A stretch of DNA of 64,000 bases from Candidatus Saccharibacteria bacterium UBA2018 (GCA_002335175.1 DDCA01000001.1:62001-126000); one strand, 5' to 3'; positions 16,418-25,420 are shown, counted from the first letter of the stretch. Made by a program: numbers and translations. Notes: generated by a model not told the origin, from the letters alone.

Positions 16418-17394
16418 TGGCTAAAAAACAGACATCGAAGCAGATAACTATCCAGAAGCGCCGCCGGCGCCAGTGGATGACATTTGTCCGGATGTGCCGG
16501 TACGGCGTAAATAATTTTTCACGCAATGCCTGGCTAACCGTTGCGGCGACGGCCGTTATGACTATTACGCTGCTGTCGATTTTTATGACGCTGAGCGCCC
16601 GAGACATTTTGATTAACACTGTCGACGATGTGCAGAAAAAGGTTGACCTATCAATTTACGTCAAAACGGATGTGTCCGACGAAGCTGTCGAGACGATTGA
16701 AAATGATTTGAATAAACTGTCTTCCGTCGAAACAGTAACTTATGTTAGTCCCGAAGAAGCCCGCGAAGATTTTGCTAAAGCCAACAAAGACAAACCAGAG
16801 TCTCTGAACGCGCTTAACGAAGCCACCAACCGCTTCCCGGGGACGTTCCGAGTCGTCGTGAAAGATATTAACGACACGAGCCAGCTTGAAAAATTTACCA
16901 AGGATAACCAAACCTACCGCGATAACCGCGACCCGAACCGCGACCCAAGTTTCTCGGGTGGCGGTAAAGACACAATCAATACAATCGGGAGCTGGGTAAG
17001 TCTTGCCGAACGAGTTGGCTATGTGCTCAGCGCCGTTTTCGTTGCGCTCAGTTCACTGATTATCTTTAACACTATCCGCATGGCTATCTTTAATCGCAAA
17101 GAGGAAATTCAGATGATGAAACTGATTGGGGCCGACCGTCAGTTTATCCGTGGTCCGTTCATTGTGGAAGCGGTTGTCTATGGGTTCATTGCAGCGGTTA
17201 TAGCCACCGGTGCGGGGCTCGGCATGCTGATGCTTGTCCAGCGCAGCCTGAGCGATTTCGGCGCCGCCGTTAATTCAACTATCGACACAGTTACTACTTA
17301 CATCGGTTTTGTGCTTCTTGCCATGATTGTACTCGGTGCAATTATCGGCATCCTTTCGTCACTTCTGGCAACTCGCCGCTACTTAAAAATTTAA
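16417..17394 (+). CDS. ftsX: Cell division protein FtsX
   Basis: This 325-residue permease-like protein has an N-terminal cytoplasmic basic stretch, TM1 (~37-60), an extracellular domain, and three C-terminal helices. The extracellular loop (~60-205) is the expected contact for a coiled-coil hydrolase. The FtsX-domain hallmark FNRKEEIQMMKLIGA is present. It is directly followed by a secreted coiled-coil CHAP protein, as in the FtsEX-PcsB/CwlO/RipC pairs. Confidence 0.92.
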   Translation: MAKKQTSKQITIQKRRRRQWMTFVRMCRYGVNNFSRNAWLTVAATAVMTITLLSIFMTLSARDILINTVDDVQKKVDLSIYVKTDVSDEAVETIENDLNKLSSVETVTYVSPEEAREDFAKANKDKPESLNALNEATNRFPGTFRVVVKDINDTSQLEKFTKDNQTYRDNRDPNRDPSFSGGGKDTINTIGSWVSLAERVGYVLSAVFVALSSLIIFNTIRMAIFNRKEEIQMMKLIGADRQFIRGPFIVEAVVYGFIAAVIATGAGLGMLMLVQRSLSDFGAAVNSTIDTVTTYIGFVLLAMIVLGAIIGILSSLLATRRYLKI

Positions 17395-17419
17395 CGGCGA
17401 ATTAAACTGCCAAAGGGGA

Positions 17420-17448
17420 TTGACACGCCTTTACGCTTATGCTAATGT
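17420..17448 (+). promoter_or_regulatory. Promoter of CHAP hydrolase, leaderless type
   Basis: TTGACA (17420-17425), a 17-bp spacer and TAATGT (17443-17448), then 8 nt to the ATG at 17457. In-frame ATGs at 17439 and 17445 lie within the spacer and -10 box, so they are unlikely starts. Confidence 0.7.
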
Positions 17449-17456
17449 CAGAACAG

Positions 17457-18629
17457 ATGAAACTACGGTCCACCACACCATCATCCAAATCTTTGAAAGC
17501 GCGTCTTGCGCTGATTTTGGTAGCTGGTGTAATGGCGGCGACCGCACCGCTGGCTTTTATGCCAACCGCCAAGGCTGATAAATACGACGAACAAATTGCT
17601 GCCCTGCAAAGAGAAATTGATCGCTACCAGGCTGCAGCTAACAAATTAGATGCAAAAGCCGACACATTGCAGCGCCGTCTGGACGGTATTAAGAGCGAAA
17701 TCGCCCAATTGCAGGCCAAGATAAAGCTGAACGAAGCTAAGTACAACCAACTCGTCGCCAAAATCGAAGAAACCAAGAAGCAAATCGAAGAGAACAAAAT
17801 TGCTCTTGGAGAAGTCATTGCCGACCTTGGTATCGAAGGCAAAGTTACCCCGCTTGAAATGCTGGCGAGCAGCAAAAATATCGGTGACTATGTCGATAAG
17901 CAGACGTACCAAGAGTCAATGCAAGATGAGCTGAATGCCACCATCAAACGGATTAATGAGCTTAAGCAAGAGCTTGAAAAGCAAAAAGAAAGCTTAGAAG
18001 CCGTTCTCGAGAACCAAAAACGCGACCGGGCAGCACTTGACCAAAAACGGGCCACACAGCAGCAGCTGGTCAACGAAACTCGTGGCCAAGAACGGGCCTA
18101 CCAACAACTGCGTAACCGCAGTAAGGCTGAACAGCTCAGGGTCATGGAAGCCCAGCAGGCAGCAATTGCTGCAGCCAGCGCCAATAACGGTGGTGTCCGC
18201 TTTGTCGGCGGTAGCTCTGGTGGCTACCCCTGGCACTCCGGTAACTGCTATGTTGATGGCAATGCCATGAGCTACGGAGGTGCCGACGGAAACGGTGGTG
18301 ACGGCTGGGGTTATGGCTGCCGCCAATGTGCTAGCTACGCTGCATGGAAAATCGGCCAGCACACCGGTACCATTCCAACCTACGCCGGTAACGCCAATAA
18401 CTTCCCAGGCTCATTCTCGTACCGACCCCAAGGTTCTACTGCACGTGCCAACTCAGTCGGTGTCATCATGGCTGGTGCATATGGCCACGTTGTCTGGGTA
18501 GAATCAGGCCCTGACGCAGCTGGCTTCATTACCGTTAGCCAATACAACGCCAATTACGGTGGCGGTTGGGGCAACTTCTCACGAGTACGTGTACACCAAT
18601 CGACTTACGACGTCTTTATCTACTTCTAA
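17457..18629 (+). CDS. Secreted coiled-coil CHAP-domain peptidoglycan hydrolase
   Basis: This 390-residue protein has an N-terminal signal sequence (hydrophobic LALILVAGVMAATAPLAF) and a long coiled coil (~40-240). The C-terminal CHAP domain has the catalytic Cys in CRQCASYAAW and the His in YGHVVWVE. CHAP enzymes are cysteine amidases or endopeptidases that cut peptidoglycan stem peptides. The arrangement matches PcsB/CwlO-like effectors, which are autoinhibited by their coiled coil and activated by FtsEX, encoded just upstream. For an epibiont it could act on its own wall or the host's. Confidence 0.88.
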   Translation: MKLRSTTPSSKSLKARLALILVAGVMAATAPLAFMPTAKADKYDEQIAALQREIDRYQAAANKLDAKADTLQRRLDGIKSEIAQLQAKIKLNEAKYNQLVAKIEETKKQIEENKIALGEVIADLGIEGKVTPLEMLASSKNIGDYVDKQTYQESMQDELNATIKRINELKQELEKQKESLEAVLENQKRDRAALDQKRATQQQLVNETRGQERAYQQLRNRSKAEQLRVMEAQQAAIAAASANNGGVRFVGGSSGGYPWHSGNCYVDGNAMSYGGADGNGGDGWGYGCRQCASYAAWKIGQHTGTIPTYAGNANNFPGSFSYRPQGSTARANSVGVIMAGAYGHVVWVESGPDAAGFITVSQYNANYGGGWGNFSRVRVHQSTYDVFIYF

Positions 18630-18631
18630 CA

Positions 18632-18835
18632 AGTTGGCCGTAGACTCCTGCCGGCTGGCGTACCCAGTCGCTCGAGTCTACTCTCGACGCCATTGCTGTG
18701 TCAGCGAATTCGCTGCTCCTTCATCGTATTGTAGATACGTCTCAGTGCGCGGCTCAACCGCTTCCTTGCACTGCATTCGAGCCAATCTCGTTAGACACAT
18801 AAACGTAGACTTGTCTTATAAGCCGAAGGCGGCTT
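18632..18835 (+). other. GC-rich intergenic region with multiple stem-loops
   Basis: About 200 nt with no credible gene but several perfect inverted repeats: GTAGACTC/GAGTCTAC enclosing CTGG/CCAG; the 14-bp palindrome CAGCGAATTCGCTG; CAGTGC/GCACTG enclosing GCGG/CCGC; and AAGCCG/CGGCTT near the end. It lies directly after the CHAP stop, so it could be a structured 3' UTR or an independent RNA. I see no clear promoter inside it. Confidence 0.45.
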
Positions 18836-18852
18836 AAAGGTAATAAACACAC

Positions 18853-18876
18853 TAGCGCACCTTTTACTGGGTGCGC
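18853..18876 (+). terminator. Possible attenuator hairpin before the S41 protease
   Basis: GCGCACC and GGGTGCGC form a 7-8 bp stem with a TTTTACT loop. It is followed immediately by TATACT, the -10 box of the next gene, rather than a T-tract, so terminator function is uncertain. Confidence 0.35.
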
Positions 18877-18889
18877 TATACTTGTGCTA

Positions 18890-20074
18890 ATGAACAAACG
18901 GGTAGAATTAACGCCGACCTTGCTTGTTGGCATTGCACTGGTGATTTTGGCGGTTGGGTTCGTAGCTGGCACACGCAGCCAGCAAATCTATGCATTCCTG
19001 GGTCCGGTTTTTGGTGTCCGGACGTCGGTGGAAACGCTTGATACGACGTCGCTCCAATCGACGTTCCAAGCCTTGAGCGCCTACTACAACGGCAAGCTCG
19101 ACGAGAACAAACTAATCGAAGGTGCCAAAGAGGGCATGGTAGCAGCGACCGGTGACCCCTACACTACGTATCTGACTGCCGACGAAGCCAGCGAATTCCA
19201 AAAAGAGCTAACCGGTGAGATTGGGGGTGGGATTGGAGCCGAAATAGGGATTCGCAGCGGCCAGCCTACGATTATTCGGACTCTCCCGGATAACCCAGCC
19301 GAAAAAGCAGGCCTGCATGCCGGCGATGTTATTGTAGCGGTTAACGATGAGTCGGCCGACGGCTGGGACGCGGAGCAAACGGTTACCGCTATTAAAGGCG
19401 AAGAGGGGACGACCGTTAAACTTGTTGTGCGCCGCGGTAGTACAACCAAGAATTTTTCAATTACCCGCGCTATTATTAACAACCCAAGCGTAAGCAGCAG
19501 CCTCGAGGGTAACGTAGGCATTATTACGTTAAACCGGTTTGACGAGCAAACCAACAGTTTGGTCCGAAAAGCAGCCAGCAGTTTGAAAAACCGCGGTATG
19601 AAACGCCTGGTACTCGACCTTCGCGGTAATGGCGGGGGATATCTGGATGCGGCACCGGCTGTTGCTGGCTTGTGGCTCGACGATAAGCTGGTTGTCTCGG
19701 TTCGAAGCAGCGACGGACAATCCCAAAAGCTCTACAGCAAGGGCGACCAATTACTGGCTGGCGTGCCAACCAGCATACTCGTCAACGCTGGTACGGCGAG
19801 CGCGAGCGAAATTCTGGCAGCTGCCCTTAAACACTACAAGGTAGCAACAATAGTTGGCGAGAAGACATTTGGCAAAGGTACTGTCCAGGAACTGGTCAAT
19901 CTTGAAGGCGGAGCTCAACTAAAGGTCACTATTAAGCGCTGGTATACCCCAAGTGGGAGCAATATTAACCAAAAAGGGATAAAACCGGACTTCAGCGTGG
20001 GTCTCACCCAGTCCGATCTTGATAAGAACCGTGACCCTCAACTAGAAAAAGCTCTCTCGGTCCTGCGTAGCTGA
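18890..20074 (+). CDS. C-terminal processing protease (S41, CtpA-like)
   Basis: This 394-residue protein has an N-terminal membrane anchor (~5-25), a PDZ domain (~95-190) and an S41 protease domain. The catalytic Ser sits in NAGTASASE and the Lys in GEKTFGKGTVQ, a Ser-Lys dyad. It acts outside the membrane and cuts C-termini of exported proteins; in several bacteria such proteases regulate cell-wall hydrolases, which fits its place after the CHAP gene. The ATG at 18890 lies 7 nt after TATACT; an in-frame GTG at 18884 abuts the -10 box. Confidence 0.9.
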   Translation: MNKRVELTPTLLVGIALVILAVGFVAGTRSQQIYAFLGPVFGVRTSVETLDTTSLQSTFQALSAYYNGKLDENKLIEGAKEGMVAATGDPYTTYLTADEASEFQKELTGEIGGGIGAEIGIRSGQPTIIRTLPDNPAEKAGLHAGDVIVAVNDESADGWDAEQTVTAIKGEEGTTVKLVVRRGSTTKNFSITRAIINNPSVSSSLEGNVGIITLNRFDEQTNSLVRKAASSLKNRGMKRLVLDLRGNGGGYLDAAPAVAGLWLDDKLVVSVRSSDGQSQKLYSKGDQLLAGVPTSILVNAGTASASEILAAALKHYKVATIVGEKTFGKGTVQELVNLEGGAQLKVTIKRWYTPSGSNINQKGIKPDFSVGLTQSDLDKNRDPQLEKALSVLRS

Positions 20075-20116
20075 TAACGGTTGTGCTCCCAACGTATTCG
20101 GGGTAGTATAAAGAAC

Positions 20117-20536
20117 ATGAACGACAAGAAAAAAATCTTACTAGTCGAAGACGATGAAGCCCTTGCTGGCGTTTACCGGTCGCGCCTGGAACTCGAAGGC
20201 TTCGAGATTAATTGGGTAGGCAACGGTGAAGAAGCGCTAAGTACTGCAATCGACTTCAAGCCGGACTTGATACTACTCGACGCCATGATGCCAAAAATCA
20301 GCGGTTTTGATGTACTCGATATTCTTCGTAACACACCAGAAACGACTAACATCCGCGTGATTATGCTAACGGCGCTCAGCCAGCCAAAAGACAAAGAGCG
20401 GGCCGAGAACCTAGGGGTGGACGATTATTTGGTTAAGTCGCAAGTTGTCATTGGTGACGTGGTAGAACGGATTAAATACCACCTTGGCATGGGTACAGCA
20501 CCTGCCGAATCAGCCCAAACTCCTGAAAGCGAGTAA
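20117..20536 (+). CDS. Single-domain response regulator
   Basis: This 139-residue CheY-like receiver has the acidic pair in LLVEDDEA, the phospho-acceptor Asp in LILLDAMMP, Thr in VIMLTAL and Lys in DYLVKSQ. There is no output domain, so it probably acts by protein contact. The start at 20117 (MNDKKK) is chosen because TAGTAT ends 7 nt before it. No kinase is adjacent; the nearest is at 26.6 kb. Confidence 0.85.
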   Translation: MNDKKKILLVEDDEALAGVYRSRLELEGFEINWVGNGEEALSTAIDFKPDLILLDAMMPKISGFDVLDILRNTPETTNIRVIMLTALSQPKDKERAENLGVDDYLVKSQVVIGDVVERIKYHLGMGTAPAESAQTPESE

Positions 20537-20538
20537 TA

Positions 20539-20850
20539 ATGAGCGAACAACCTACATTTGAGCCGAAAGATATCGGCCAAACCGAACAAGAAGGATATGA
20601 TGCCGTATTGGGGGCAGGCGATGGAGCTGAGGCTACGCCGGAGCCTCTGAACGCCGATTATGTTATTCCAGGCATGTCTGCCGTGGACGAATCGTCAGAA
20701 GCAGGCGGTTACCCGCCAAGTGTTGACGCAAATGGTGACCACATAATCGAAATCGTGCCATCAGACGGCGAGCCTCGGAGTTTGAAACCTGGTGACATTG
20801 GCTACAATCCGGACGTCGATGATCACCCCAATCCGTCGGTTATCCAATAA
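20539..20850 (+). CDS. Acidic hypothetical protein
   Basis: This 103-residue, strongly acidic, Pro/Gly-containing protein is probably largely disordered. No family is recognised. It starts 2 nt after the response regulator stop, so it is almost certainly cotranscribed. A link to the regulator is suggested only by that arrangement. Confidence 0.55.
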   Translation: MSEQPTFEPKDIGQTEQEGYDAVLGAGDGAEATPEPLNADYVIPGMSAVDESSEAGGYPPSVDANGDHIIEIVPSDGEPRSLKPGDIGYNPDVDDHPNPSVIQ

Positions 20851-20877
20851 ATTACAGAGGGAATAACCATAAGCTTA

Positions 20878-20906
20878 TTGACAAATAGGCTAATTTTTGC
20901 TATAAT
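20878..20906 (+). promoter_or_regulatory. Perfect consensus sigma-70-type promoter
   Basis: TTGACA (20878-20883), a 17-bp spacer and TATAAT (20901-20906). The gene start lies 27 nt beyond the -10 box, so this mRNA has a short AT-rich leader with repeated GATATA. Confidence 0.85.
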
Positions 20907-20933
20907 GAGGATATATCAATAAGATATAAACAT

Positions 20934-21407
20934 ATGAACGAAAAACAATCATTCAATCAGATCAATGAGCAGGTATCATCTGCATATATGAATCAAAGTG
21001 GTGACAACCCAACGGTTCTAATTCGGCGAACCTCGGGTAACATTACGGTTGGAAGATTAGATACAGACACAAGAAAAGTGCATTTTTCAGAAAATGGTGA
21101 GAAGTGGGAGAAACAAGTAGCCCTAGAAAACTTATCGGATGCAAAACAGGAACAGCTGGCTACCGAGCTAGCGGGACGCGCGTTACGAGGCGTAGCTGAG
21201 ACCGAGTCTGAGCCATCAGTAGACCCACTAGAGGCTCTTGATGAAAGTGTTCGCGCTGAGGTCTTACTGTACCGCCGGGCAGTCCAGAACAAACTAAACG
21301 CTGAAAGGGAAAAGAATTTTGCTCTTGCAGCCGAAGACGGTCGGGCTATCTACAGGGTGGAGCAATCACTTTCGCCTGCAGCCAAGGCTTTTCTGAATCT
21401 AACGTAA
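20934..21407 (+). CDS. Hypothetical soluble protein
   Basis: This 157-residue charged protein has no membrane segment and no recognised family. The first part has beta-like character (TVLIRRTSGNITVGRLDTDTRKVHF, shown here only in part as a landmark) and the C-terminal half is helical. It is driven by a perfect consensus promoter, so it may be well expressed. An AATATGCC/GGCATATT hairpin follows the stop and separates it from convergent rpmA. Confidence 0.55.
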   Translation: MNEKQSFNQINEQVSSAYMNQSGDNPTVLIRRTSGNITVGRLDTDTRKVHFSENGEKWEKQVALENLSDAKQEQLATELAGRALRGVAETESEPSVDPLEALDESVRAEVLLYRRAVQNKLNAEREKNFALAAEDGRAIYRVEQSLSPAAKAFLNLT

Positions 21408-21417
21408 GATAAAAAAA

Positions 21418-21446
21418 TATGCCGCGGAACGAGCCGAGGCATATTA
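21418..21446. terminator. Hairpin between convergent genes
   Basis: AATATGCC and GGCATATT pair around a GC-rich loop between the 20934 gene and rpmA. T-rich sequence on the plus side (ATTTATT) and A7 before the stem suggest a bidirectional terminator. Confidence 0.6.
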
Positions 21447-21461
21447 TTTATTGTGACAAGA

Positions 21462-21734
21462 CTACTGGACGCTAACTTGCGTGCGAGGAGCGGTTTTGCC
21501 GGTAAAGCGGCGAACCTTTGTCTTTTGGAAAGTAACCACGCCGTCTTTGGCAGCGTGAATCGTAAAGTTCCGGCTCATGAACGTACCAGGGCCTGCAACC
21601 TTGGTACTGCCGGTCTGGCGAACTAGTACTTCACCAGTCGAAACTGTTTGGCCGCCATAGCGCTTAACACCCAGTCGTGGGCCAGCGTTGTTGTGGACGT
21701 TTTTACTCGAGCCACCAGCTTTAACGTGTGACAT
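21462..21734 (-). CDS. rpmA: 50S ribosomal protein bL27
   Basis: This 90-residue bL27 has a basic N-terminus (SHVKAGGSSKN) that reaches the peptidyl-transferase centre and a conserved core LGVKRYGGQTVSTGEVLVRQ. It lacks the cleaved N-terminal extension known from Firmicutes. AAGGAGAAG precedes the ATG. bL21 (rplU), its usual partner, is not adjacent here. Confidence 0.93.
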   Translation of the reverse strand: MSHVKAGGSSKNVHNNAGPRLGVKRYGGQTVSTGEVLVRQTGSTKVAGPGTFMSRNFTIHAAKDGVVTFQKTKVRRFTGKTAPRTQVSVQ

Positions 21735-21806
21735 AGCTTCTCCTTAAAGTTTATGACGCTAATTGATGTAATTGTAGCGTAAAATGAGCGTTTTGACAAG
21801 GGTTGC

Positions 21807-23015
21807 TTAGATTTTTCGAAGTATTAGTAACTGTCGGGCGACGATTTGATCTTCACGGTAGTAGGCAAGGTGTTTAACATCGACATGTTCGAGCGGTTGC
21901 CACTGATAGCCAAGCTCTTCAATGTCGTGGAGTATTGGCAGGTGCGTGAAGTTACCATTTGCATCGCGCCAGGCGGGAACGGCAAGGCACAGGGGGGTGC
22001 CCGGTTCTATTTGGGCAGATAGGTTTTGTAAAAATTTCGTTGTGATTTCGCTGACGATTCGGACCACTTTTTGCAACTTGTCGGGGGCGGGAGGCGCGCT
22101 GAAAGGCTGGCCTAGGTATGTTTCGGCAACAACGGCGTCGATTGGTGATTTCCAGCGGTGCTCGATTGCGTCGCCGGCTTCTATTTGCACTTGCCCGATT
22201 GGGTGTTTTTGTGCGAGCCACTGCATGTTTGCTTTGGAGTAGTCGACCATTTTTTCAGCCAAGTCTGTGCCGTATACGTCGAAGCCTAAAAGCGCAGCTT
22301 CTTGTAAGACGACTCCAGTGCCACAGAAGGGATCGAGAATAGTACCCGAGCGGCTCGACATCGCATTATCGGCTGGGAGCCCAGATAAATTAACCATCAT
22401 GAGCGCGAGCTTAGGTGGTAGCATACCAACAAACGCATCGCGCTTTGGTCGCCCTTGGTCGCGGGCCGCTAGAGCAGAGATGTTTTGCGCGCCGGTGCTC
22501 TCAGCTACCAACATAGAGCGCTTGCCATACACAACCAGTAGTTCAACTTTGTTGTCACTCAGACCCAGTTTGTTGTGATGAGATGTCGCCGTGGACAATG
22601 CGGCGGCGTCATTTGGAACGAGGCGCAGGGATTGGCCGCGCTTTTTTAATGCCTGTTTTAGGGCAAGTCCGGTCCGTTGGATATCGCGCGGTGCTACGTC
22701 CTGGCCGTACACGCTAATACCAAGTGTGGTTTTGCCTTCACGTGTGGCCCAGGCTTTGTCGTAGTAGCGGATTATGGCGCGACTGGCAGCTGGCCAATCG
22801 GTGTGTTTGAATTCGGCAACGATCCGGCCGGATTTAGTCGTGCCGCCGATTCGTTGGATGTCGAAGTCGGCAGGAAGCTGTACCCGGACGGCATCGTTAG
22901 AAAACGGATGGACGTTCTGTGCACCGTAAAGTTGTTCTAGCTCGGCAATACTGAGCTCGGGTTGGCGGCCAAGTAGGCAGATAGCATCGTAGTTGGGGTT
23001 ATTCACTTGTAACAT
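21807..23015 (-). CDS. Trm11/THUMP-like RNA methyltransferase
   Basis: This 402-residue protein has a divergent N-terminal RNA-binding part and a C-terminal Rossmann methyltransferase with the SAM motif DPFCGTGVVLQEA and the acidic loop FDVYGTDL. The overall pattern is of archaeal Trm11/THUMP guanosine-N2 methyltransferases. The catalytic D/N-P-P-Y/F motif is not canonical: the expected place reads AETYLGQP. Substrate is therefore uncertain (tRNA most likely). It is transcribed against the surrounding plus-strand genes. Confidence 0.65.
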   Translation of the reverse strand: MLQVNNPNYDAICLLGRQPELSIAELEQLYGAQNVHPFSNDAVRVQLPADFDIQRIGGTTKSGRIVAEFKHTDWPAASRAIIRYYDKAWATREGKTTLGISVYGQDVAPRDIQRTGLALKQALKKRGQSLRLVPNDAAALSTATSHHNKLGLSDNKVELLVVYGKRSMLVAESTGAQNISALAARDQGRPKRDAFVGMLPPKLALMMVNLSGLPADNAMSSRSGTILDPFCGTGVVLQEAALLGFDVYGTDLAEKMVDYSKANMQWLAQKHPIGQVQIEAGDAIEHRWKSPIDAVVAETYLGQPFSAPPAPDKLQKVVRIVSEITTKFLQNLSAQIEPGTPLCLAVPAWRDANGNFTHLPILHDIEELGYQWQPLEHVDVKHLAYYREDQIVARQLLILRKI

Positions 23016-23123
23016 TATAGCGTTAAGAAGGGAAAAGAGCAGCCGGTCTTGGCGGAATCATTCCGACGCACCGCTCTGGTGAGAAAAACCGCAGGTTTGT
23101 CTTATTACCGTATAATAGAAATA

Positions 23124-24170
23124 ATGTCGATAAAAACGATAGTGAGCTGGGTAACGCTCGGGCTGGTAGTGTTAATCGTGTTTTTGTCGCGCCATGAACT
23201 AGTTAAGGCATGGGAACTAATGGAACGGGTCAATTTGTTGATTTTGGTACTGTTAATTCCGCTTCAACTGCTAGCCTACTATGCGGCAGGCCAAACAATT
23301 TTTAGCTATCTCAGCAAAAAAGGTTCGATTTCAAAAATCCATTGGATTGAACGGGCAAGGTTGGCGTTGGAATTGAACTTCGTTAACCACACGTTGCCGA
23401 GCGGGGGCGTCAGCGGCATTTCGTATATGACCTGGCGGCTTGGAAAATACGGCGTCTCGCCGGGCCGGGCAACGTCGTCACAAATGATCCGCTATGTAGC
23501 CGGATTTATCGCCGCCATCATACTTATCGTATTGGCGGTGGTTGCCGTCACCATCGACGGCGAAATTAACCGCTGGATTATTTTGGTCAGCTCGGCCATT
23601 GTATTTTTCATGGTTTTTAGCACGATTGGGCTGATATACCTTGTAAATAGTCGCGTACGGATGGACAGAGTCGCCGACTGGACATCGACCAGCGTTAACC
23701 GCCTGGTCCGCAAAATAACCCGCGGACGCAAGCGCAAACTGCTCGACGAGGCTAAGCTGCTGCATTTCTTCACCGAAATACACGATGATTACCGCGAACT
23801 GCAACGTGACTGGCGAGTCCTGACCCAGCCAATTTTGTGGGCGCTCGTATTTACATTGGCCGATGCACTGCTATTTTGGGTTACGTTCTGGGCGCTTGGC
23901 ACTCCTGTCAACCCGGCTCCGATTTTGATTGCCTATGTACTAGCGAGCCTTGCCGGTTTTATTGTGGTGACGCCTGGCGGGGCAGGCGCCTACGAAGCCA
24001 TTATGGTGGCATTTTTAGCGGTTGCCGGAATTGCGTCCGGAGCGGCCATTGCCGGAATCGTGTTGACTCGGGTTATCGTTTTGGTGACGACGATTGTGCT
24101 AGGGTATGTTTTTTATCAAAAAGCGGTACTGAAACATGGAAACAGCCGGACTACGCCTGAGCGTCAGTGA
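23124..24170 (+). CDS. UPF0104/LPG-synthase-like integral membrane protein
   Basis: This 348-residue protein has about eight membrane helices and the GGAGAYE motif typical of the lysylphosphatidylglycerol synthase transmembrane region family (UPF0104/AglD-like). The soluble aminoacyl-transfer domain of MprF is absent, so it is more likely a flippase-like protein. The start at 23124 is chosen because TATAAT (23111-23116) ends 7 nt before it. Its end overlaps xseA by 35 nt. Confidence 0.75.
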   Translation: MSIKTIVSWVTLGLVVLIVFLSRHELVKAWELMERVNLLILVLLIPLQLLAYYAAGQTIFSYLSKKGSISKIHWIERARLALELNFVNHTLPSGGVSGISYMTWRLGKYGVSPGRATSSQMIRYVAGFIAAIILIVLAVVAVTIDGEINRWIILVSSAIVFFMVFSTIGLIYLVNSRVRMDRVADWTSTSVNRLVRKITRGRKRKLLDEAKLLHFFTEIHDDYRELQRDWRVLTQPILWALVFTLADALLFWVTFWALGTPVNPAPILIAYVLASLAGFIVVTPGGAGAYEAIMVAFLAVAGIASGAAIAGIVLTRVIVLVTTIVLGYVFYQKAVLKHGNSRTTPERQ

Positions 24171-25233
24171 TTTCGTCGCGCTGGTAAACCAGACGCTCGA
24201 CTACGCATTTCCAATCGTGGTAATCGAGGGTGAGGTTTCCGGTTTTCGAGTGAGCCAAAACAAATGGGTTCGGTTCAAGTTAAAAGACGAGCAGTCAGCC
24301 GTAGAATTTTTTGGCTCGGTGTACCAACTAAAGGTGCCGCTTGAAGACGGCATGGTTGTGGCGGTACAAGGCCGGCCGCGGCTCAGTGATAAATATGGCT
24401 TTAGCGTAAGTTTTCAGGCTATCCAGCCGGTCGGTGAAGGCAGTATAAAGCGCGGCTTTGAACTTTTGCTGGCAAAGCTAACCGAAGAAGGTTTGTTTGA
24501 CGAAGCGCGCAAACGACCGCTGCCGGAGCTACCAACCCACATTGGTGTCATTAGCAGTACCCAGGCGGCCGGGTATGCCGATTTTATTAAAATTCTCAAC
24601 GACCGGTGGGGCGGTATGACAGTTACCGTCGCACACACAGTTGTGCAGGGATTACAGGCCCCAGGGCAGATTACGCGGGCACTCGAACACTTCAATCAGA
24701 TGAGCGATGTTCCAGATGTAATCGTGATTATACGCGGCGGCGGTGACGCCGATGATCTTGCCGCCTTCAATGACGAAGGACTGGTACGGGCAATTGCCGC
24801 GAGTCGGATACCGACACTGGTGGGTGTCGGGCACGAGGTTGATACGACGCTAGCTGACCTTGCGGCCGACGTGAGGGCGGCGACGCCAAGTAATGCAGCC
24901 CAGATTTTGGTGCCGCACAAGCGCGAACTGATTGCCGATGTCCGTGCTCAAGTAGCCGGTATTTTGCCGCGTATGGAATATGCAATCGGCCAGCTCGACC
25001 AAGAGGTACGGGCGTTGATTGATAGGGCGGATGAAAAAATTGAGCAGGTGTTTGAAAATTATAAGCTTGAGGTAAAAAGTCTGGCCCGCTTAATCCAGCA
25101 GTCAAACCCGGCCAATATTTTGAAACGAGGCTACGCAATTGTCCACGGCCAGGTAAAGCAGGGAAGCCCAATTGAAATTGAACGGTTTGAAGACATAATA
25201 ACGGCGGAGGTACAAAATGTCAGAAAAAAGTAA
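24136..25233 (+). CDS. xseA: Exodeoxyribonuclease VII large subunit
   Basis: This 365-residue protein has an N-terminal OB-fold (~1-100) and the catalytic core with ISSTQAAGYADF, IVIIRGGGDADDL, and VGVGHEVDTTLAD, all family hallmarks. It degrades single-stranded DNA with XseB. It is shorter than E. coli XseA (456), lacking part of the coiled-coil region. It starts inside the previous gene and overlaps xseB by 17 nt. Confidence 0.92.
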   Translation: METAGLRLSVSDFVALVNQTLDYAFPIVVIEGEVSGFRVSQNKWVRFKLKDEQSAVEFFGSVYQLKVPLEDGMVVAVQGRPRLSDKYGFSVSFQAIQPVGEGSIKRGFELLLAKLTEEGLFDEARKRPLPELPTHIGVISSTQAAGYADFIKILNDRWGGMTVTVAHTVVQGLQAPGQITRALEHFNQMSDVPDVIVIIRGGGDADDLAAFNDEGLVRAIAASRIPTLVGVGHEVDTTLADLAADVRAATPSNAAQILVPHKRELIADVRAQVAGILPRMEYAIGQLDQEVRALIDRADEKIEQVFENYKLEVKSLARLIQQSNPANILKRGYAIVHGQVKQGSPIEIERFEDIITAEVQNVRKK

Positions 25234-25420
25234 AACAATCGAAGATAAAATGAACGAACTGCGCGCTATGGTGGCATGGTTTGAAAATGACGATTTTGCC
25301 ATTGAGCAAGCGGGAGCTAAATTCGAGGCAGCGGCCAAACTGGCTAAGGATATCGAAAAGGATTTAAGCGAGATGAAAAGCACGGTTAATGTCCTTAAAA
25401 AATCGTTCGAAGAGTCATGA
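25217..25420 (+). CDS. xseB: Exodeoxyribonuclease VII small subunit
   Basis: This 67-residue helical hairpin protein has the XseB pattern (WFENDDFAIEQAGAKFEAA). Several copies bind the XseA coiled coil. It overlaps xseA at the start and the next gene by 4 nt (ATGA). Confidence 0.88.
   Translation: MSEKSKTIEDKMNELRAMVAWFENDDFAIEQAGAKFEAAAKLAKDIEKDLSEMKSTVNVLKKSFEES

Noticed and set aside
18559..18837. 92-codon frame overlapping the CHAP gene end and the stem-loop region
   Set aside because: It overlaps the CHAP coding sequence in another frame and then follows inverted repeats; protein-like features are lacking.
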